From positions 68,597,585-68,661,584 of the forward strand of contig CM071570.1 in NCBI GenBank assembly GCA_036426205.1: a stretch of DNA of 64,000 nt, written 5' to 3'. A program made the translations under genes and the position numbers. The notes under the pieces were generated by a model, which worked only from the letters and a program-made list of their open reading frames with translations, ran no database searches and was not told the DNA's origin. This stretch comes from Ascaphus truei (Eukaryota > Chordata > Amphibia > Anura > Ascaphidae). This document shows positions 1-10,895 of this stretch, in pieces (positions within the stretch are counted from its first letter, which is position 1; each line of letters opens with the position of its first letter).

Positions 1-588
1 CACTCCATTGCATAAGTGCCACAGGAGACCATGTCACCAGGTCACGTGATGCGACATCAGTATTCTGACATCATCGCTGGGGCGGTGCCTCTCCAATGGC
101 AGCAGGGCGATTTGGGGTAAGTTTTATGGGGTGTAAATGTTGGTTTTTAACAATGTTCTTTACCCCTCACTTTGATAAAGCCTGTGATACATAACCAAAC
201 GTCTGTATTTTTTCTGGCTCATTCAAATCATAATAACTTTATTTCATATAGTGTTTTTCTCAAAATGGGACTCAAAGTGCTTCACAATTACATTATGGGG
301 CATGGTACTCAGCACATAGGATTTTTACAGACACAGTCCCTGTCCAGATTAGTTTACAATCTATGTTTTTGGTGCCTGAGGCCGAGGGAAATAAAGTGAC
401 TTGTCACAAGAAAATGACCACAGGAATTGAACGAGGTTCCCCTGTTTCAAAATCAGTTTAGTTGCTTTCAGAGTCAGGTTTTTTACTTACAGAGCAGCTC
501 CATCAGCCCAGAAGAAGAGAAAGTATTACAGTTTTGTTTGTTTACAGATTGTAATATGTTTTTTATTTCCACAGTGCTATAACTGTGT
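1..588. other. Unassigned sequence
   Basis: No gene, structured repeat or coding similarity recognised. Open frames here are short and have no protein-like motif. Confidence 0.4.
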
Positions 589-1190
589 ATGAATAAATGT
601 TCAATTAAGTATTTATGGCTCTGCAATTATTCAAAGTTTGGAATAAACTGTGGATATAACCACAGAATTGTAGACCAGCAAATCCACAGAGCCATCAGAA
701 TACCAAGAAGTGATCTCCTTGAATACAGACGGAAAGAGACAAGCGACAGGGTACCTCTGGTGGTCACATATAATCCACACCTAGAAGCCCTATGCAAGAT
801 CGCTAGGGAACTACAACCCATTCTTCAGGAAGATACAAAACTGCAACAGGTCTTCCCTGAAACACCCTTATTATTATACAGACAACCTCATAATCGCAAG
901 AAAATGATGGTGAGGAAGTATTGAACAGTACAACTGAATGTTGGACAAGACCATGCCAGGACACAAGATGCAAAACCGGTGTAATGCTCCATACAGCGGG
1001 CACAATGCAAATACCACACAGGAATCTGGTCTACAAAATAAGAGGAAGGTTCACCTGTTCCTCCAGCAATGTTGTATACCTGATCATGTGCATGAAATGC
1101 CCAGGGGGCTGCAACTACATACTGTATGTGAGAGCGCAGTTTCATGAATCACTACTAACACAAGAGAAGTCTCTTCCCATGAGTGCTTAA
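589..1190 (+). pseudogene. Penelope-like element, C-terminal fragment with GIY-YIG remnant
   Basis: This is the 3' coding end of a Penelope-like retroelement (PLE). PLEs encode a reverse transcriptase followed by a GIY-YIG endonuclease that nicks the target DNA. The first frame (589-924) reads RVPLVVTYNPHLEALCKIA and ILQEDTKLQQVFPETPLL, which I recognise as the post-RT connector of Poseidon/Neptune-type PLEs. The reading then moves to another frame (from about 921), which holds a Cys-rich stretch, NLVYKIRGRFTCSSSNVVYLI and MKCPGGC, the start of the GIY-YIG domain. The expected YIG is degraded to YILY and the domain stops early at 1190. RT is absent, so the copy is 5' truncated. At least one frameshift is present. 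It is a dead copy. The family assignment is from recognised motifs, not from a database search. Confidence 0.8.
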
Positions 1191-1193
1191 GGC

Positions 1194-1720
1194 CACATGC
1201 ACACATACTGCACTATATGATTGCACACACATCTGTCTCTTACACATACAAATACTCTATGTAATTCCATTCCTATATACCAATAGGAAACACATAGTAC
1301 TGTATCTACACACACTTTTAGTAATGCAACACCCTCTTACATTTCCACACCTATCCACACCATTGGTATACACTCCCACTCCACACACACCTTTTGATAG
1401 GCACTGTATATACACTGTAGGCGCTGTATACATTTATATACACACAAACACACACACACACACACACTCTTACATCACTAACATTCAGGGACTATTTAAC
1501 ACCTCAAGTCATAAATTGCATACTGCACAGGGGGAGGGTTAGGTTTCAGTCACAGATAACATTCCAATATGCACTGTTTTTAAGTTAAATCTTGCTTTAT
1601 TCATTGTAACACTGCTGGAAGAAGAGATCAGTGTATCACGAAAGCTCGCAAAAATAAAAGCATTTACAAGGCCACAGAATGGTTTTGTCTATTCATTTTT
1701 GACAATTATTCAAAGAAATA
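1194..1720 (+). repeat. PLE 3' untranslated region with CA-rich tract
   Basis: Follows the GIY-YIG remnant directly. It is rich in CA and ACAC steps, with a pure CA run at about 1444-1468, and then an AT-rich stretch leading to a hammerhead-like motif and AATAAAAG at about 1653. The order CA-rich UTR, hammerhead-like box, poly(A) signal matches the 3' end I know from vertebrate Poseidon-type PLEs. The long open frame through the CA tract is low complexity and not a gene. Confidence 0.6.
1611..1650 (+). ncRNA. Hammerhead-like motif of PLE (degenerate)
   Basis: Reads CUGGAAGA, a short potential stem around AGAUCAGUGUAUCAC, then GAAAGC. It sits just before the PLE poly(A) signal. The CUGAUGA box is altered and GAAAG replaces the GAAAC seen in the other motifs of this window, so I expect no activity. 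Its position is the main support. Confidence 0.45.
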
Positions 1721-2208
1721 GTTGTATTGTATGTGTACACAAATACTGTAGTAAGAACACAACATACAGTGTAACATATTAAGGTAACTGTTAGAAACAT
1801 ATCCTACATTCACTTTAAAGAAATACATACATTATACTGTTTATTAATTACATTGACTAAATTATACTTGATCAGATGCTCCTCTTAATCTGTTTCTAAA
1901 TGGTATATAATTGTTAATATAAATCTTATATATTATAACTATGTCCATGAAAAGTGCGAAGTACCATACCAAAACAATATATCAGGGTACCTCATTTTAC
2001 ATCCCTTTGTAACAATACTGTAGCCTATTGACTGAAATAATGTTGGGATAATTATGGTATGGCTGTGGATAACAACAAGTTTAGGTGTGACCTATTTTTC
2101 ATAACGTTATTTTATTGCGCTAACCTTAACAGAGTTTAGCGGATCTGCGATGTTAGGCTAATTGACCATTAGCATCTAATTTGAATATATGCGTTACCTT
2201 AACATCCT
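1721..2208. other. Unassigned AT-rich sequence
   Basis: No coding similarity, tandem array or clear terminal repeat seen. Confidence 0.4.
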
Positions 2209-2599
2209 GTAATGAGTGCTCACCACAAACAGGACGGGACCGCAGGGTTAAGGTGGGGAAGTTATAATACACCGACCAACAACCGCGCAACCGAGTCCGG
2301 ATTGCAGAGTCATAGTCGTGTAGCTGGGTCAGGGTAGGAGAGGTCAGGTGATACTCGCCGTGGTCTAGGATAGGGTAAGTCACATGGTCAGATAGACGGC
2401 TAAGTACCTCCTACACTCCGCTACTCTCCAACACCAACATCGGCAAGTATTACTGACCTTCCAGACCTCTCCTACCCGATCCGGCTACTTCGACCAATCT
2501 ACACTCCAGACACACCCACGCACCTGTGGGTTGGTGTAAGATCAAATCCCCACCTCGGCCTCACGGCCACGCCTTGTTTGTGGTGAGCACTCCGTTACA
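2209..2599. repeat. LTR-like block with inverted-similar ends
   Basis: Begins TGTAATGAGTGCTCACC and ends GGTGAGCACTCCGTTACA, so its two ends are imperfect inverted copies over about 20 bases and obey the TG..CA rule on both strands. The interior is GC-rich compared with the flanks and has CT/GA-rich text typical of Ty3/gypsy LTRs in this window (compare 13535-14013). I see no target-site duplication. It could instead be two inverted LTR fragments joined together. Confidence 0.45.
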
Positions 2600-3330
2600 G
2601 TTATACAGTGCATATGTTTATACAGTTTTTAAATTAATTTAAAAAGTAGTTTGAAAAGACAGTATTACTTTAAGTTGATCTCCTAGATGTTGACTTTCTC
2701 TTAGGCAGTATTTCTGTATCTGCTGAAGCGACCGTTCGGGGTGTCTCTGTCCACAACATTGCGTAGACTTCAATTGGGATTTTTGGCTGAAAACAGTCCA
2801 AATGGTATATAGTATATAGATTATATAGAATTTACCCCTTAATGTGAAGCACATAGAGAAACGAAAATTGTATTTTCATAGGGAGTGATGAAGTTATTCT
2901 CCCACACACTAAATGTAGACATTCAATTACATTTAATATTAAAGAGCTTATGCGGCTTGATTGCAAGAACAGCTAGAACACATGGGAGTACAAATCCCAC
3001 CTCTATTTAAGTCTGAAGTCAGCAATGAAAGCTTTTACACTTTGCCAAAGTAATTGTTCGACAACTCACACAGGTGCTTCTCAGCACAAGCCAATGCTAG
3101 GCAATGCAAACAAATATGCACTTAAATGACACGAGGAAAAAGAAACACAGAGCTGGAGTGGACTAGAAAATAAATATATAATAATCAGAGTGAAGCATAT
3201 AAAAAATAATTAAGAAAATGATTCTATTATTTTATGTAGAAATTCAAACAATTGAAAATATTTATATATAAAATATACAAAAATGTACCATTGTAATGAT
3301 GGCTTAAAGTATATCATAGAGGAAAACAGA
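2600..3330. other. Unassigned AT-rich sequence
   Basis: Nothing recognised beyond short AT runs. Confidence 0.4.
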
Positions 3331-3530
3331 TCGAAGCAGCAGCCACTCCTGTGATGCACTGAGACTTACCAGCAAGAATAAAATAAAAACCTTTATTTAA
3401 GCTACATAAAAACGGATACTAGACACAAACACAAATAGAAATCCTCCTCCCACGCGTTTCGAGCAAGACTGCTCTTTCTCAAGAAATTCCTGAAAATAGA
3501 AGAACTGATAGTTACATATACATAGTTAGA
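3331..3530 (-). repeat. Hammerhead-bearing PLE-type fragment
   Basis: Read on the minus strand, a hammerhead-like motif (3443-3492) is followed by about 60 bases and then an AATAAAGG-type sequence near 3390. The same arrangement, GAAACGCG followed at 50-100 bases by AATAAA, recurs at 10.9, 40.5 and 54.4 kb. This supports a shared family of short PLE-derived, non-autonomous elements. Confidence 0.5.
3443..3492 (-). ncRNA. Hammerhead-like motif
   Basis: On the minus strand: UUGAGAA (degenerate CUGAUGA box), stem II GAGC-AGUCUU-GCUC (4 bp), then GAAACGCGUGGG. Stem III would be AC/GU around GC. The base at the cleavage position is G, which is not permitted in active hammerheads, so this copy is probably inactive. 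Confidence 0.5.
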
Positions 3531-3830
3531 TACTACATAGTTACATAGTAGATGAGGTTAAAAAAGATATACGTCCATCAAGTTCGACCTATGCTAAATG
3601 TAGTCAACAGATACTTGGTCCTATACTTGTTCTTACAGTATATTGATACAAACCCCCCCAGTGAAATATATCTAATGATATATCATAAGGGGAAAAATAA
3701 ATTCCTTCTTGACTCCAAATATTGGAAATCACATTACTTCCTGGATCAATATCCTTTCCGTGTTTACCTATTTGGTATATCCCTTTATACCTTTCCTTTC
3801 TAAAAATATGTCCAACCTTTATTTGAAGAT
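3525..3830. repeat. Common dispersed amphibian repeat
   Basis: Contains CATAGTTACATAGTAGATGA and, further on, GTCCATCAAGTTCGACC, AAGGGGAAAAATAAATTCC and GGATCAATATCC. I recognise this phrase order from very abundant frog interspersed repeats. I cannot name the class with certainty. A spaced CATAGTTA pair lies at 3521-3550. Confidence 0.5.
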
Positions 3831-3834
3831 ATCT

Positions 3835-4560
3835 CTTGCAGGGAAGAGCAAACGTTTTCTGCGGCACCCCTTGTCTTCCGTGCCTTGATGCTCACGCCCC
3901 CCTCCCTACCTTTGACCTGCGTCAAATGATGCTGCTCGGTCATTTGTTATCATGTTAAGTGGCTTGTGGTGTCATTTGACACGTGTGATGTCACATCACA
4001 TGACCCCGCGGCATCATTTGACGCCGCATTGCTATGGCGACACGTCACAGAGAGCCTGAACCTCGATAAGTATAGCGTTGCAGAGGCCTCACGTGATCCC
4101 CCGGCATTTAATGAATGGAGAGAAATTACATCCTGCTCTGATTCTACTACCTTACACCATTTAAGGACCTATGCAGTAATCAGCGATAAGACACTTATCA
4201 CCACCTTATCGCCAAAAAGGCCTACAGCGATTCAGTAAGCACCGATAAGTCGGCGATAAGTGACCATTTCGGCAATTTGTTTTGCAGAGAAAAAAAAAAT
4301 AAGCCACTTATCACCGGGTTTTTAAATTCGTGCAATTCGAGTAGCCCTGATTAGCTTATCGAAGATAATCGCCGCTCTAGAATTGAGATTTCCTCTCAAA
4401 ATCGCCCCACCAGGAAAAGTTGGCAAGAAGGTGATGAGAAGCTGTCAATAAGCGGCGAGGCGGGACTTAGAAAAAAGAATGCATTTTTCCTGCATAGGAT
4501 TGATGCCAGGAGTCTCCGGATCTGACATCCATTAATATTAGCACCAAAGAACCCCGGCAT
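3835..4560. repeat. Mixed repeat debris with GATAAG motifs
   Basis: 3860-4060 resembles the text before the hammerhead at 48.4 kb (shared CATCAAATGATG-like and ATGTCACATCACATGAC-like phrases), suggesting a PLE-type fragment. 4180-4350 holds a cluster of CGATAAGT and ACTTATCG motifs on both strands. No coding capacity seen. Confidence 0.35.
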
Positions 4561-4594
4561 CAATCTGATGCAATAAAAATGCCTTTACAGTCAA

Positions 4595-5290
4595 CTTCAT
4601 TACCTTAGCGGCTATCCGCTAATGCAATGAAGGGATTAAGGAACAGCAGCTTTATTGGGGGCAGAGGAGGTGAGTGAAGTGGGTACTTGACACTTCATTC
4701 ACCCCCCCTGCCCCAATAAACATTACAAGATGTACTAACCACCAATACAAACCCACCCCCTGTGCCCCCATATAAAAAAAATCATTTCTTTTTTGATACA
4801 CAGGATTGATACCAGAGGATGGCGGGGGTCCCCAGGTGGTCCCCGCGGGTATCTGGGTGTCCTTGGGTTGTCCCCATGGGTGTCTGAGGGCCCCCGGGTG
4901 GTTCCCACAGGTGTCTAGGGGCCCCCAGGTGGTCCACATGGGTGTGTGGGGGTCCTTGGGTGGTCCCTGTGTTTGTCCGGGGGTCCTCAGGTGGTCCCTG
5001 TGGGTCCCCACTGGCCTGCGGTACAAATCCTGTATCAAAAAATAAAATTTGGAATACATTGCAATAAATACACCTCCCTCCAACCCCCTACACATACAAC
5101 ACAGTAATGGGCAAAATAACTATTATCCAGATATGGATAATAGCTCATTTGCCCATTATTAAATCAAACATTAGCCACACAGCAGAAATAAAGTAAATAA
5201 ACCTTTCTACTTACCCCTGCCATCATGAAGGGCATCCTCGTCAGCATACTGCAGGGCCATGTCCTCCATTTTCAGAAAGAATACAATAAA
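4595..5290 (-). mobile_element. DNA-transposon-like fragment shared with 54.7 and 11.8 kb
   Basis: Two parts have partners elsewhere in the window. 4595-4810, read on the minus strand, matches 54725-54970: shared phrases include TTGGTATCAATCCTGTG-like, GGGGGCAGAGGNGGTGAGTGAAG-like and TTAGCGGCTANCCGCTAA-like text. 5095-5290 (minus) matches 11796-11985: a short acidic exon-like stretch ending GATGGCAGGG, then GTAAGTAG, then GGATAATAG and GCCCATTACTGT. I infer one family of large DNA element of which this is an internal piece. The superfamily is not determined. No termini were found here. Confidence 0.55.
4835..5015. repeat. 31-bp minisatellite, about 5.8 copies
   Basis: The word GGTGGTCC or a near match starts at 4835, 4866, 4897, 4928, 4959 and 4990, an exact 31-base period. 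Units are GC-rich and imperfect. The open frames on both strands through this block are by-products of the 31-base repeat. Confidence 0.85.
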
Positions 5291-6100
5291 TAATACAATC
5301 TAATGGCCCCTAAACCCTTAATCACCTTATCAGTTAATAACCGCTATAGTAATTAAGGGGTTAACCCACCCGGGAGGCCTAACCACCCACCCCGGAACCA
5401 CTATACCCACCCTGTACCCATTGATTGGCACAGTGGTACATCATACCCATATAATATGTTCCTGATAAGCCACCATAGCAGTCAATGGTCACCCTAATAA
5501 AAATATGTGAAAGCCCAAAATACACAATAATAAAACATATACACAAGCACCTAAACACCACAATTCAATAAATAAAAGCACTAGCCAACAAATTAAATTA
5601 ATAAAAGCACTAACCAAAAAAAATACATAATTTTAAATAGTAACCAACAAAGCAATTAATTAATAAAACCACTAGCCAACACATCAATTCAAACAAGGAG
5701 CCAACAAAATAATTAATTGATTAAAAACGCTAATCAATTAAAAAAAAAAATAAGAACAAGATATCCAAATTACAAACTATTTGATCCAAAACATCACTTC
5801 CTGTCAGCAGTCATCCAGGATGTTTCAGACAGATCCCTTATAGTATCCCCCCTTCAGGGTCAAACTCCAGTGCAACTAGTTCCTGGTTTTTCTGGCTGAT
5901 GATGGTGGAATGCCTTGACCAGGGCTGGAGCATGAAGATACAGTAATAACAATATTTATGGAGCACCATATTGTTATTACTGTATACTTACCTACTTCCT
6001 ATGGTAGCTCGTATAGGAGGATTCTATATATGAACATTACATATAAAAATGAAGCTTGTTTGAAGATTTCTATTTTTGTGGGTAATTGAGCAGGTCTGTG
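5291..6100. other. Unassigned AT-rich sequence
   Basis: 5540-5720 repeats phrases such as AATTAATAAAA, CACTA(A/G)CCAACA four or five times at irregular 50-60 base spacing, a degenerate short array. Nothing coding seen. Confidence 0.4.
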
Positions 6101-6161
6101 CGTTTATCAGTATACATTTTTTGTCATATGGACTTTTAATACTATTTGTGGAGTTACCATA

Positions 6162-6850
6162 ATGGATGATGCAGAGGATGTACAAGATATTTTAACTTCA
6201 ACAACATACACGTTTAGTTGTGGAGATGACTCCTCTAGGAAAAAGAAGGCACTCAGTGTGTTTGAAAATGTTGTGGACATTGATTCAGATAACATTGCAG
6301 ATTTAAAAATCTTTTTTCAAAAACTGGAAAGATTGTTGGTTTACAAGACTAGGATTTGGTGGGACATTGTGGCTACTGAGAATTATTTAAAGATGAAGAG
6401 AATTCTCAGAGGTCTGCGGATCAAGAAGGCCCCTACTTTTGGTTTTCCTGATAAAGAGTTTGAGGATCAATGGATTCAAACACTTAACCACCGATTTGCA
6501 GAAAGGGGCTACAATAGGGAGACCCTAAAATCCACATTAGAAGAGGTAATTAAAATAGATAGGAAGACATTGCTTCCCAGTAAACGAAAGTTCCAATTTG
6601 TTACAAAAAGTCATATCAAGGGAATATACAGAACATATCACTACAACTAAGGGATCCTTTAGATGTAATAATTGTAACATATGTGCATTCATGCAACCCT
6701 CCAAATGTGTCTTTTCCCACAGTCCACAAAGACGATTTACCATCAATACTTTTATTAAGCAGGATGAAACTATATGGACTTATAGAGGTTACCAATAGGC
6801 AACGGAAAACAGCAGCATAAACCATGCTCAGCTATGGAAATTCAGATGTG
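6162..6850 (+). pseudogene. PLE deletion derivative: N-domain joined to post-RT region
   Basis: The ATG at 6162 opens a 162-residue frame. Residues about 65-105 (YLKMKRILRGLRIKKAP, then DKEFEDQWI) match the N-terminal domain of the PLE at 24401 (YHKEKLLPRGFIIKNQP, DPEFCRRWI). Directly after this the protein reads LNHRFAERGYNRETLKSTLE, which is the segment that normally lies after the RT (compare ANRFLERGY at about 26747). The RT is therefore missing in frame. From 6598 another frame carries KGSFRCNNCNICAFM, the Cys-rich linker before GIY-YIG, and NTFIKQDET; the endonuclease itself is lost. It is a truncated, frameshifted relic, but the in-frame RT loss is unusual. Confidence 0.75.
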
Positions 6851-7340
6851 CACAGTCACTCTATATGTGTAATATATTTACTAGAGAAAGCAGTGATTAT
6901 ACTCTGCTCTATACACAACAACTTACCATCTCTACTCCATGTAACCTAGATATTACCTAGTGGCTCTCCTCCAAAGGAGTTTATCTTTGAATCCTACGAT
7001 GACCAGCAGAGCTGTATCTGGCCAGGGTATACCTATATCACTTTCATATTTTTAGTGACCATAATTAGGACATTAATAGAGAGCCGTTAGAATTTACACA
7101 GGAAAGATGTGGTTTAACATGCGCTCTCATCAGGTTTAATTAGTCTGTGTTTTCTATAAACTATCATTAAATGACTAGTTTGGGAGTTCTATTGTTCAGT
7201 GAAGTGCATTAATAGGGATTCTAGTTCAGCGTTTTCCATGTAACACTTTCTTCCCGATCCGCACCAAGTCTAGATGTCTTTCTCCCATTCTTTCCCGTTT
7301 TTATTTCTTTCGCACTGTGGTTTTGCCACTTTTCTCTGTC
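6851..7340. other. Unassigned sequence
   Basis: Flanks between the PLE relic and the gypsy element; nothing recognised. Confidence 0.4.
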
Positions 7341-7418
7341 ATTCCTTTTAGTACTTGTTTCTCCTCAGGCTCTGTCCTTCCTCCCACCTCCTAACTTGCC
7401 CTTCCTTTCTCCACCCTT

Positions 7419-7988
7419 TTATTTTTTGACATATCCTGTGGCGAGCGGGGTTATCCACCTCCTCTCCTCCCTCCCCCTGTCCCAAATTATAATTACAGTT
7501 TGACATTGAATGGTGACAGGGTTGGGTCTTGGGGACCAATCAGGAAAATGAGCACTTTGGATAACCGGTTTTGGGTCAACGACAATGGAACCACGAAGGG
7601 GATCCTCATGGTGGAGGGGAAAGTGCCAAACGGTAGCGACTGGGTTGATCCTCTCGAGGACTTTAAAGGGACCCAAGAATCTTGGAGACAATTTCTGGAG
7701 AAGGAGGTCTTGAGCCTTATATTTTCGGGATAACCAAACTCGTCTCGGTTTTAAAGATGGGCCTGCATTACGTCGCCGATCTGCCTTTGTTTTTGTCTGT
7801 TGGACAGCAGTTTGTAGGTTTGTAGAATTTCTTACAAGAGTACTGGAGAGAGTGGGAGAAATGAGAATCAGCTGAGGAACCAGAGGGGGGAGGAGGAGGA
7901 GAGGGAGACTGCTAGGATGGAATCCAAACATTAATGAAGACAAGGGCGACTCTGCGTAAACTCGTTTTGAAAGAGTGTTAACAAACAA
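7419..7988 (-). pseudogene. Gypsy integrase C-terminal module
   Basis: A 189-codon open frame that is only partly protein-like. The C-terminal half reads RVWLSRKYKAQDLLLQKL, PRFLGPFKVLERINPV and VVDPKPVIQS, the GPY/F-type module that follows the integrase core in gypsy elements. No chromodomain is visible after it. Confidence 0.7.
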
Positions 7989-8064
7989 ACTCGGACCAAG
8001 GTAATTGATTCCACCAGTTGTCTTGAGTACTCAAACATCTGAGATACTGCTCGAGGGGATTGAT

Positions 8065-8701
8065 TCATCTTTCCGTTTGGACCGTGGTCTGAGGGTTGAA
8101 TAACGAGGAAATAGAAGAGAAATCCCAAAAGTCTCTGGGAAAACGCACGTCAAAACTTAGAAAGAAGATGAGAACCTCGTGCAGGAAACAATGTGAAATA
8201 GGTACACCGTGTAATCTAAATAATTTCTTTAGAAAAAAATGTCTCCAGAGTAGCTGAATTGAGGAAGACCTAAGGGGTACAAAGTGTGATTGCTTGGAAA
8301 AACCATCTACTACAACAAGGATGGTATTCATCCCTTTAGAATTGGGCGGAGTTCACCAATATAAGTCCCATAGAGATATGTTTCAAGGTTGTTCGGAATT
8401 GGGGTAGGGGTCATTGAGGAGAACGGGGGCTTTGTGACGGGCTTGACGTACTCTGGCACAGACTGGACACAAGCATGGTGAAGTTGAATTGAAAATGTCC
8501 TTGTTCATCTTAGGCCCCACCAAAGGTTTGTTTGATAAGATGATGTGTCCTTTTTGAAGCCTGGGATGACCGGCCCGATCTTGAAGATGCCCCAAAGTTG
8601 TAGAATCTTGTGGCGAAAAGGTGGAGCTGCATACAAGCGTCCCTTGGCACCCTAAATGTGGGGGATTGGAACCTGGGCTTTGTTAATTTCATCCAAAACA
8701 T
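8065..8701 (-). pseudogene. Gypsy integrase zinc-binding and core region
   Basis: Within the gypsy relic. Integrase joins cDNA to the target. The frames at 8701-8383 carry HPRLQKGHIILSNK and the CPVCAR cysteine pair; the frame at 8331-8065 opens with the first catalytic Asp in VVVDGFSK. The later catalytic Asp and Glu are not in a readable frame. Not functional. Confidence 0.7.
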
Positions 8702-10070
8702 CGAAATTATGGCGGATAATATACATTTGGTGGGAAGAATTGATTCAGTGGATTCGTTAGAGGTTCTCCGTAGCGAGTGGTGATTGAGACGAGAGCGTCC
8801 GCCTTAATCTTTCTGTGGTGCCGGGGGTAGGAATATAGAATGGCTTATGTTGAAACGAATTGAGAAGAACAGTGCGACAGCGAGCTTGACGGGATCCTAA
8901 ACGACTAGCCCTCAATATACCATACGTTGTTTGTGATCAGTGAGGATGGCAATAGGTTCCTTGGATCTTCGAGAAGATGCCCCATTCCTGGAGAGCCAAT
9001 TTAAAGGCCGTTAGCTCACGGTTCCACAACATCGTTAATTTCTCTCAGTCGAAGAGAACTTCAGAGAAAAAAGAATCCACAGGTAGGAGCTTTTCCTGTG
9101 GAGAGGTTCTCTGAGAGAAGTACTGCACCGGCTCCACATATCGTGAGGCGTCAAACTTTAGCAGGGAGGGAAGAGATTAGATCATGATGCCGTAGGATGG
9201 TTGCAGACACAAAGGTCTTATCGTGAAGGACTCGAAGGCTTCTATGGCCTTGGGCGAAATAAGTGTAGGATCAGCACCCTCTTGGTTTAAGGGCGCGGGG
9301 TTAAGGAACGGTAATGGTAGGGTGGTGTATAGAGGAGCGATGAGTAGAGAAATATACGGTGAAACTTCCGGTCATAATGACAAAGACAAGAAGCGCTGCA
9401 ACGGCCCTTGAGGGAATTCGGCAAAGGGCCAGTGAGAAGAGTAGACCTTAAATTTCTCAGGATCCATGTAAAGCCTTGTTAGATATAATAGCACCAGGAA
9501 AGGCTGTGGACGGCTGATGGAACAAGCATTTCTCCATGTTGTGATAGAGAGATTAGCATGAAGCTAGAGCAAGTACCGTTTGTATGGGATAGTGCTCCTC
9601 TAAGTTCTTAGAGAAAATTGGAGGAGTCGTCCACAAATATGATATACGAACGTCCTAAAACGTCTACTGAACAGAGTAGTTCATGAAACTCTTGGACAAA
9701 GGCCACAGGAGCCATGCAAGCCCCGAAGGGTTATCACTAAATATCATAATGTCCAGAACGCAGTGTGGTTAAACGTGGTTTTACATTTATTCCCCGTCTC
9801 TTATTCGATATAAGTTACGATTATAAGCCCCTAACTTAAATCGAGTTTGGAAGATTAGATGCTCCTAGTAGACGGTCGAAGAGTTCAGAAATTTTTTTTA
9901 GAGGGAGAGGGTACCGTTTTTTTTTTCCGTAATTTATTAAGCCCACGAAATTTGATACAAGGTCTTAGGGAGCATCCTTCTTCTTCACGAATAAGAAGCC
10001 TGCCCCCGGCGGGAGGCTAGTGGTTAGGGATTTGGGATTTGAATCCTTTCATAAATTCTCCATTCAGCTG

Positions 10071-10888
10071 TTGTAGTTCCATGCAGCCAAATGTCAGTAA
10101 CTTTTTACGATGTACAGTATACTGTATACTGTTGCCTCACCCAGTACAAAATTAGAATATTATATATGCATTTTAAGGTTTGAAAAATGGATTCTTATTT
10201 ATGCTGTCAATTAGATTCAGTGCCGTTTCATGAACAAATATTGGCACGAGACACAAAACCAATTTAAGATTAAATCTTGTTTATGCGGTATAGTCAGCAA
10301 GGATTACACCAAACACTGACAAAAATAAAACTGTGACTGCAAAAAATTTGCCCGTTATAACCATAAGTACGGTAAGTTCAGTGCATCACAACTGACTGTA
10401 GAGTTAAGAATTATTATTACCTACAGTAGTCTGGAACCGTTGTGGAGGAGCCCACGAAATGTTCATTTGACGATCATCAGATGCCATTCTTATGATGGAA
10501 CACGGGCACAGGGTAAGCTATTGTAGCACTACAGAAGGAGAGTGTTCTGTAAGTCATTTTGGGTGCCAGGTAACATGCACCCCTGAACGGGAGCTAACCA
10601 GGGCCCCGATCACGGCTTAAACCACACCCAAAAATTCAGTAAATAAATTTCCCATAAGGATTTATGCAGGGCGGGTCCCTGCTTCTGGTAGTTCTCATGC
10701 TGCATTAATCTCCTATACCGGGATTGCACAAGTCTAGAAGAGCTGAACATTAGAGAAAACAGCCCCTCTCTCAGTTCTCTCCACGTACAGCTAATTAAAT
10801 GTAAAAGTACATTTTTTATTTGTAATAAATACAGTCGTTGTGTGAGAACACAGGTGGTTCTTCTGCTTGAGCGAAATTCAAAATGGGG
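10071..10888. other. Unassigned sequence
   Basis: Contains a short TACTGTATACTGT run near 10110. No coding similarity recognised. Confidence 0.4.
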
Positions 10889-10895
10889 GGAAGAT

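Larger units (their letters stand above)
7340..10070 (-). mobile_element. Ty3/gypsy pol relic (RT-RNase H-integrase)
   Basis: A minus-strand pol region with many stops and frameshifts, read from 10070 down to 7400. At about 10005-9940 it has FFVKKKDGSLRPCIKFRGLN, the RT N-terminal motif. At about 9640 is IIFVDDSSNF, a decayed YLDDILIF box. At about 9170-9000 follow RTSPQEKLLPVD and LTAFKLALQEWG, part of RNase H. The integrase zinc-finger region and linker lie at 8600-8385 (CPVCARVRQARHKAP). The integrase core starts at 8331 with NTILVVVDGFSKQSHFVPL. The C-terminal GPF module is at about 7740-7600 (VWLSRKYKAQ, RFLGPFKVLERINPVA). The order RT-RH-IN is the normal gypsy order, unlike the element at 29-34.5 kb. 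No gag, protease or LTR was identified. Confidence 0.85.

Noticed and set aside
1183..1542. Open frame of 119 codons
   Set aside because: Runs through CA-rich low-complexity 3' UTR; no protein motif.
4652..5095. Open frame of 147 codons on the minus strand
   Set aside because: Created by the 31-bp minisatellite and flanking repeat; the Trp/Gly/Pro pattern follows the 31-base period.
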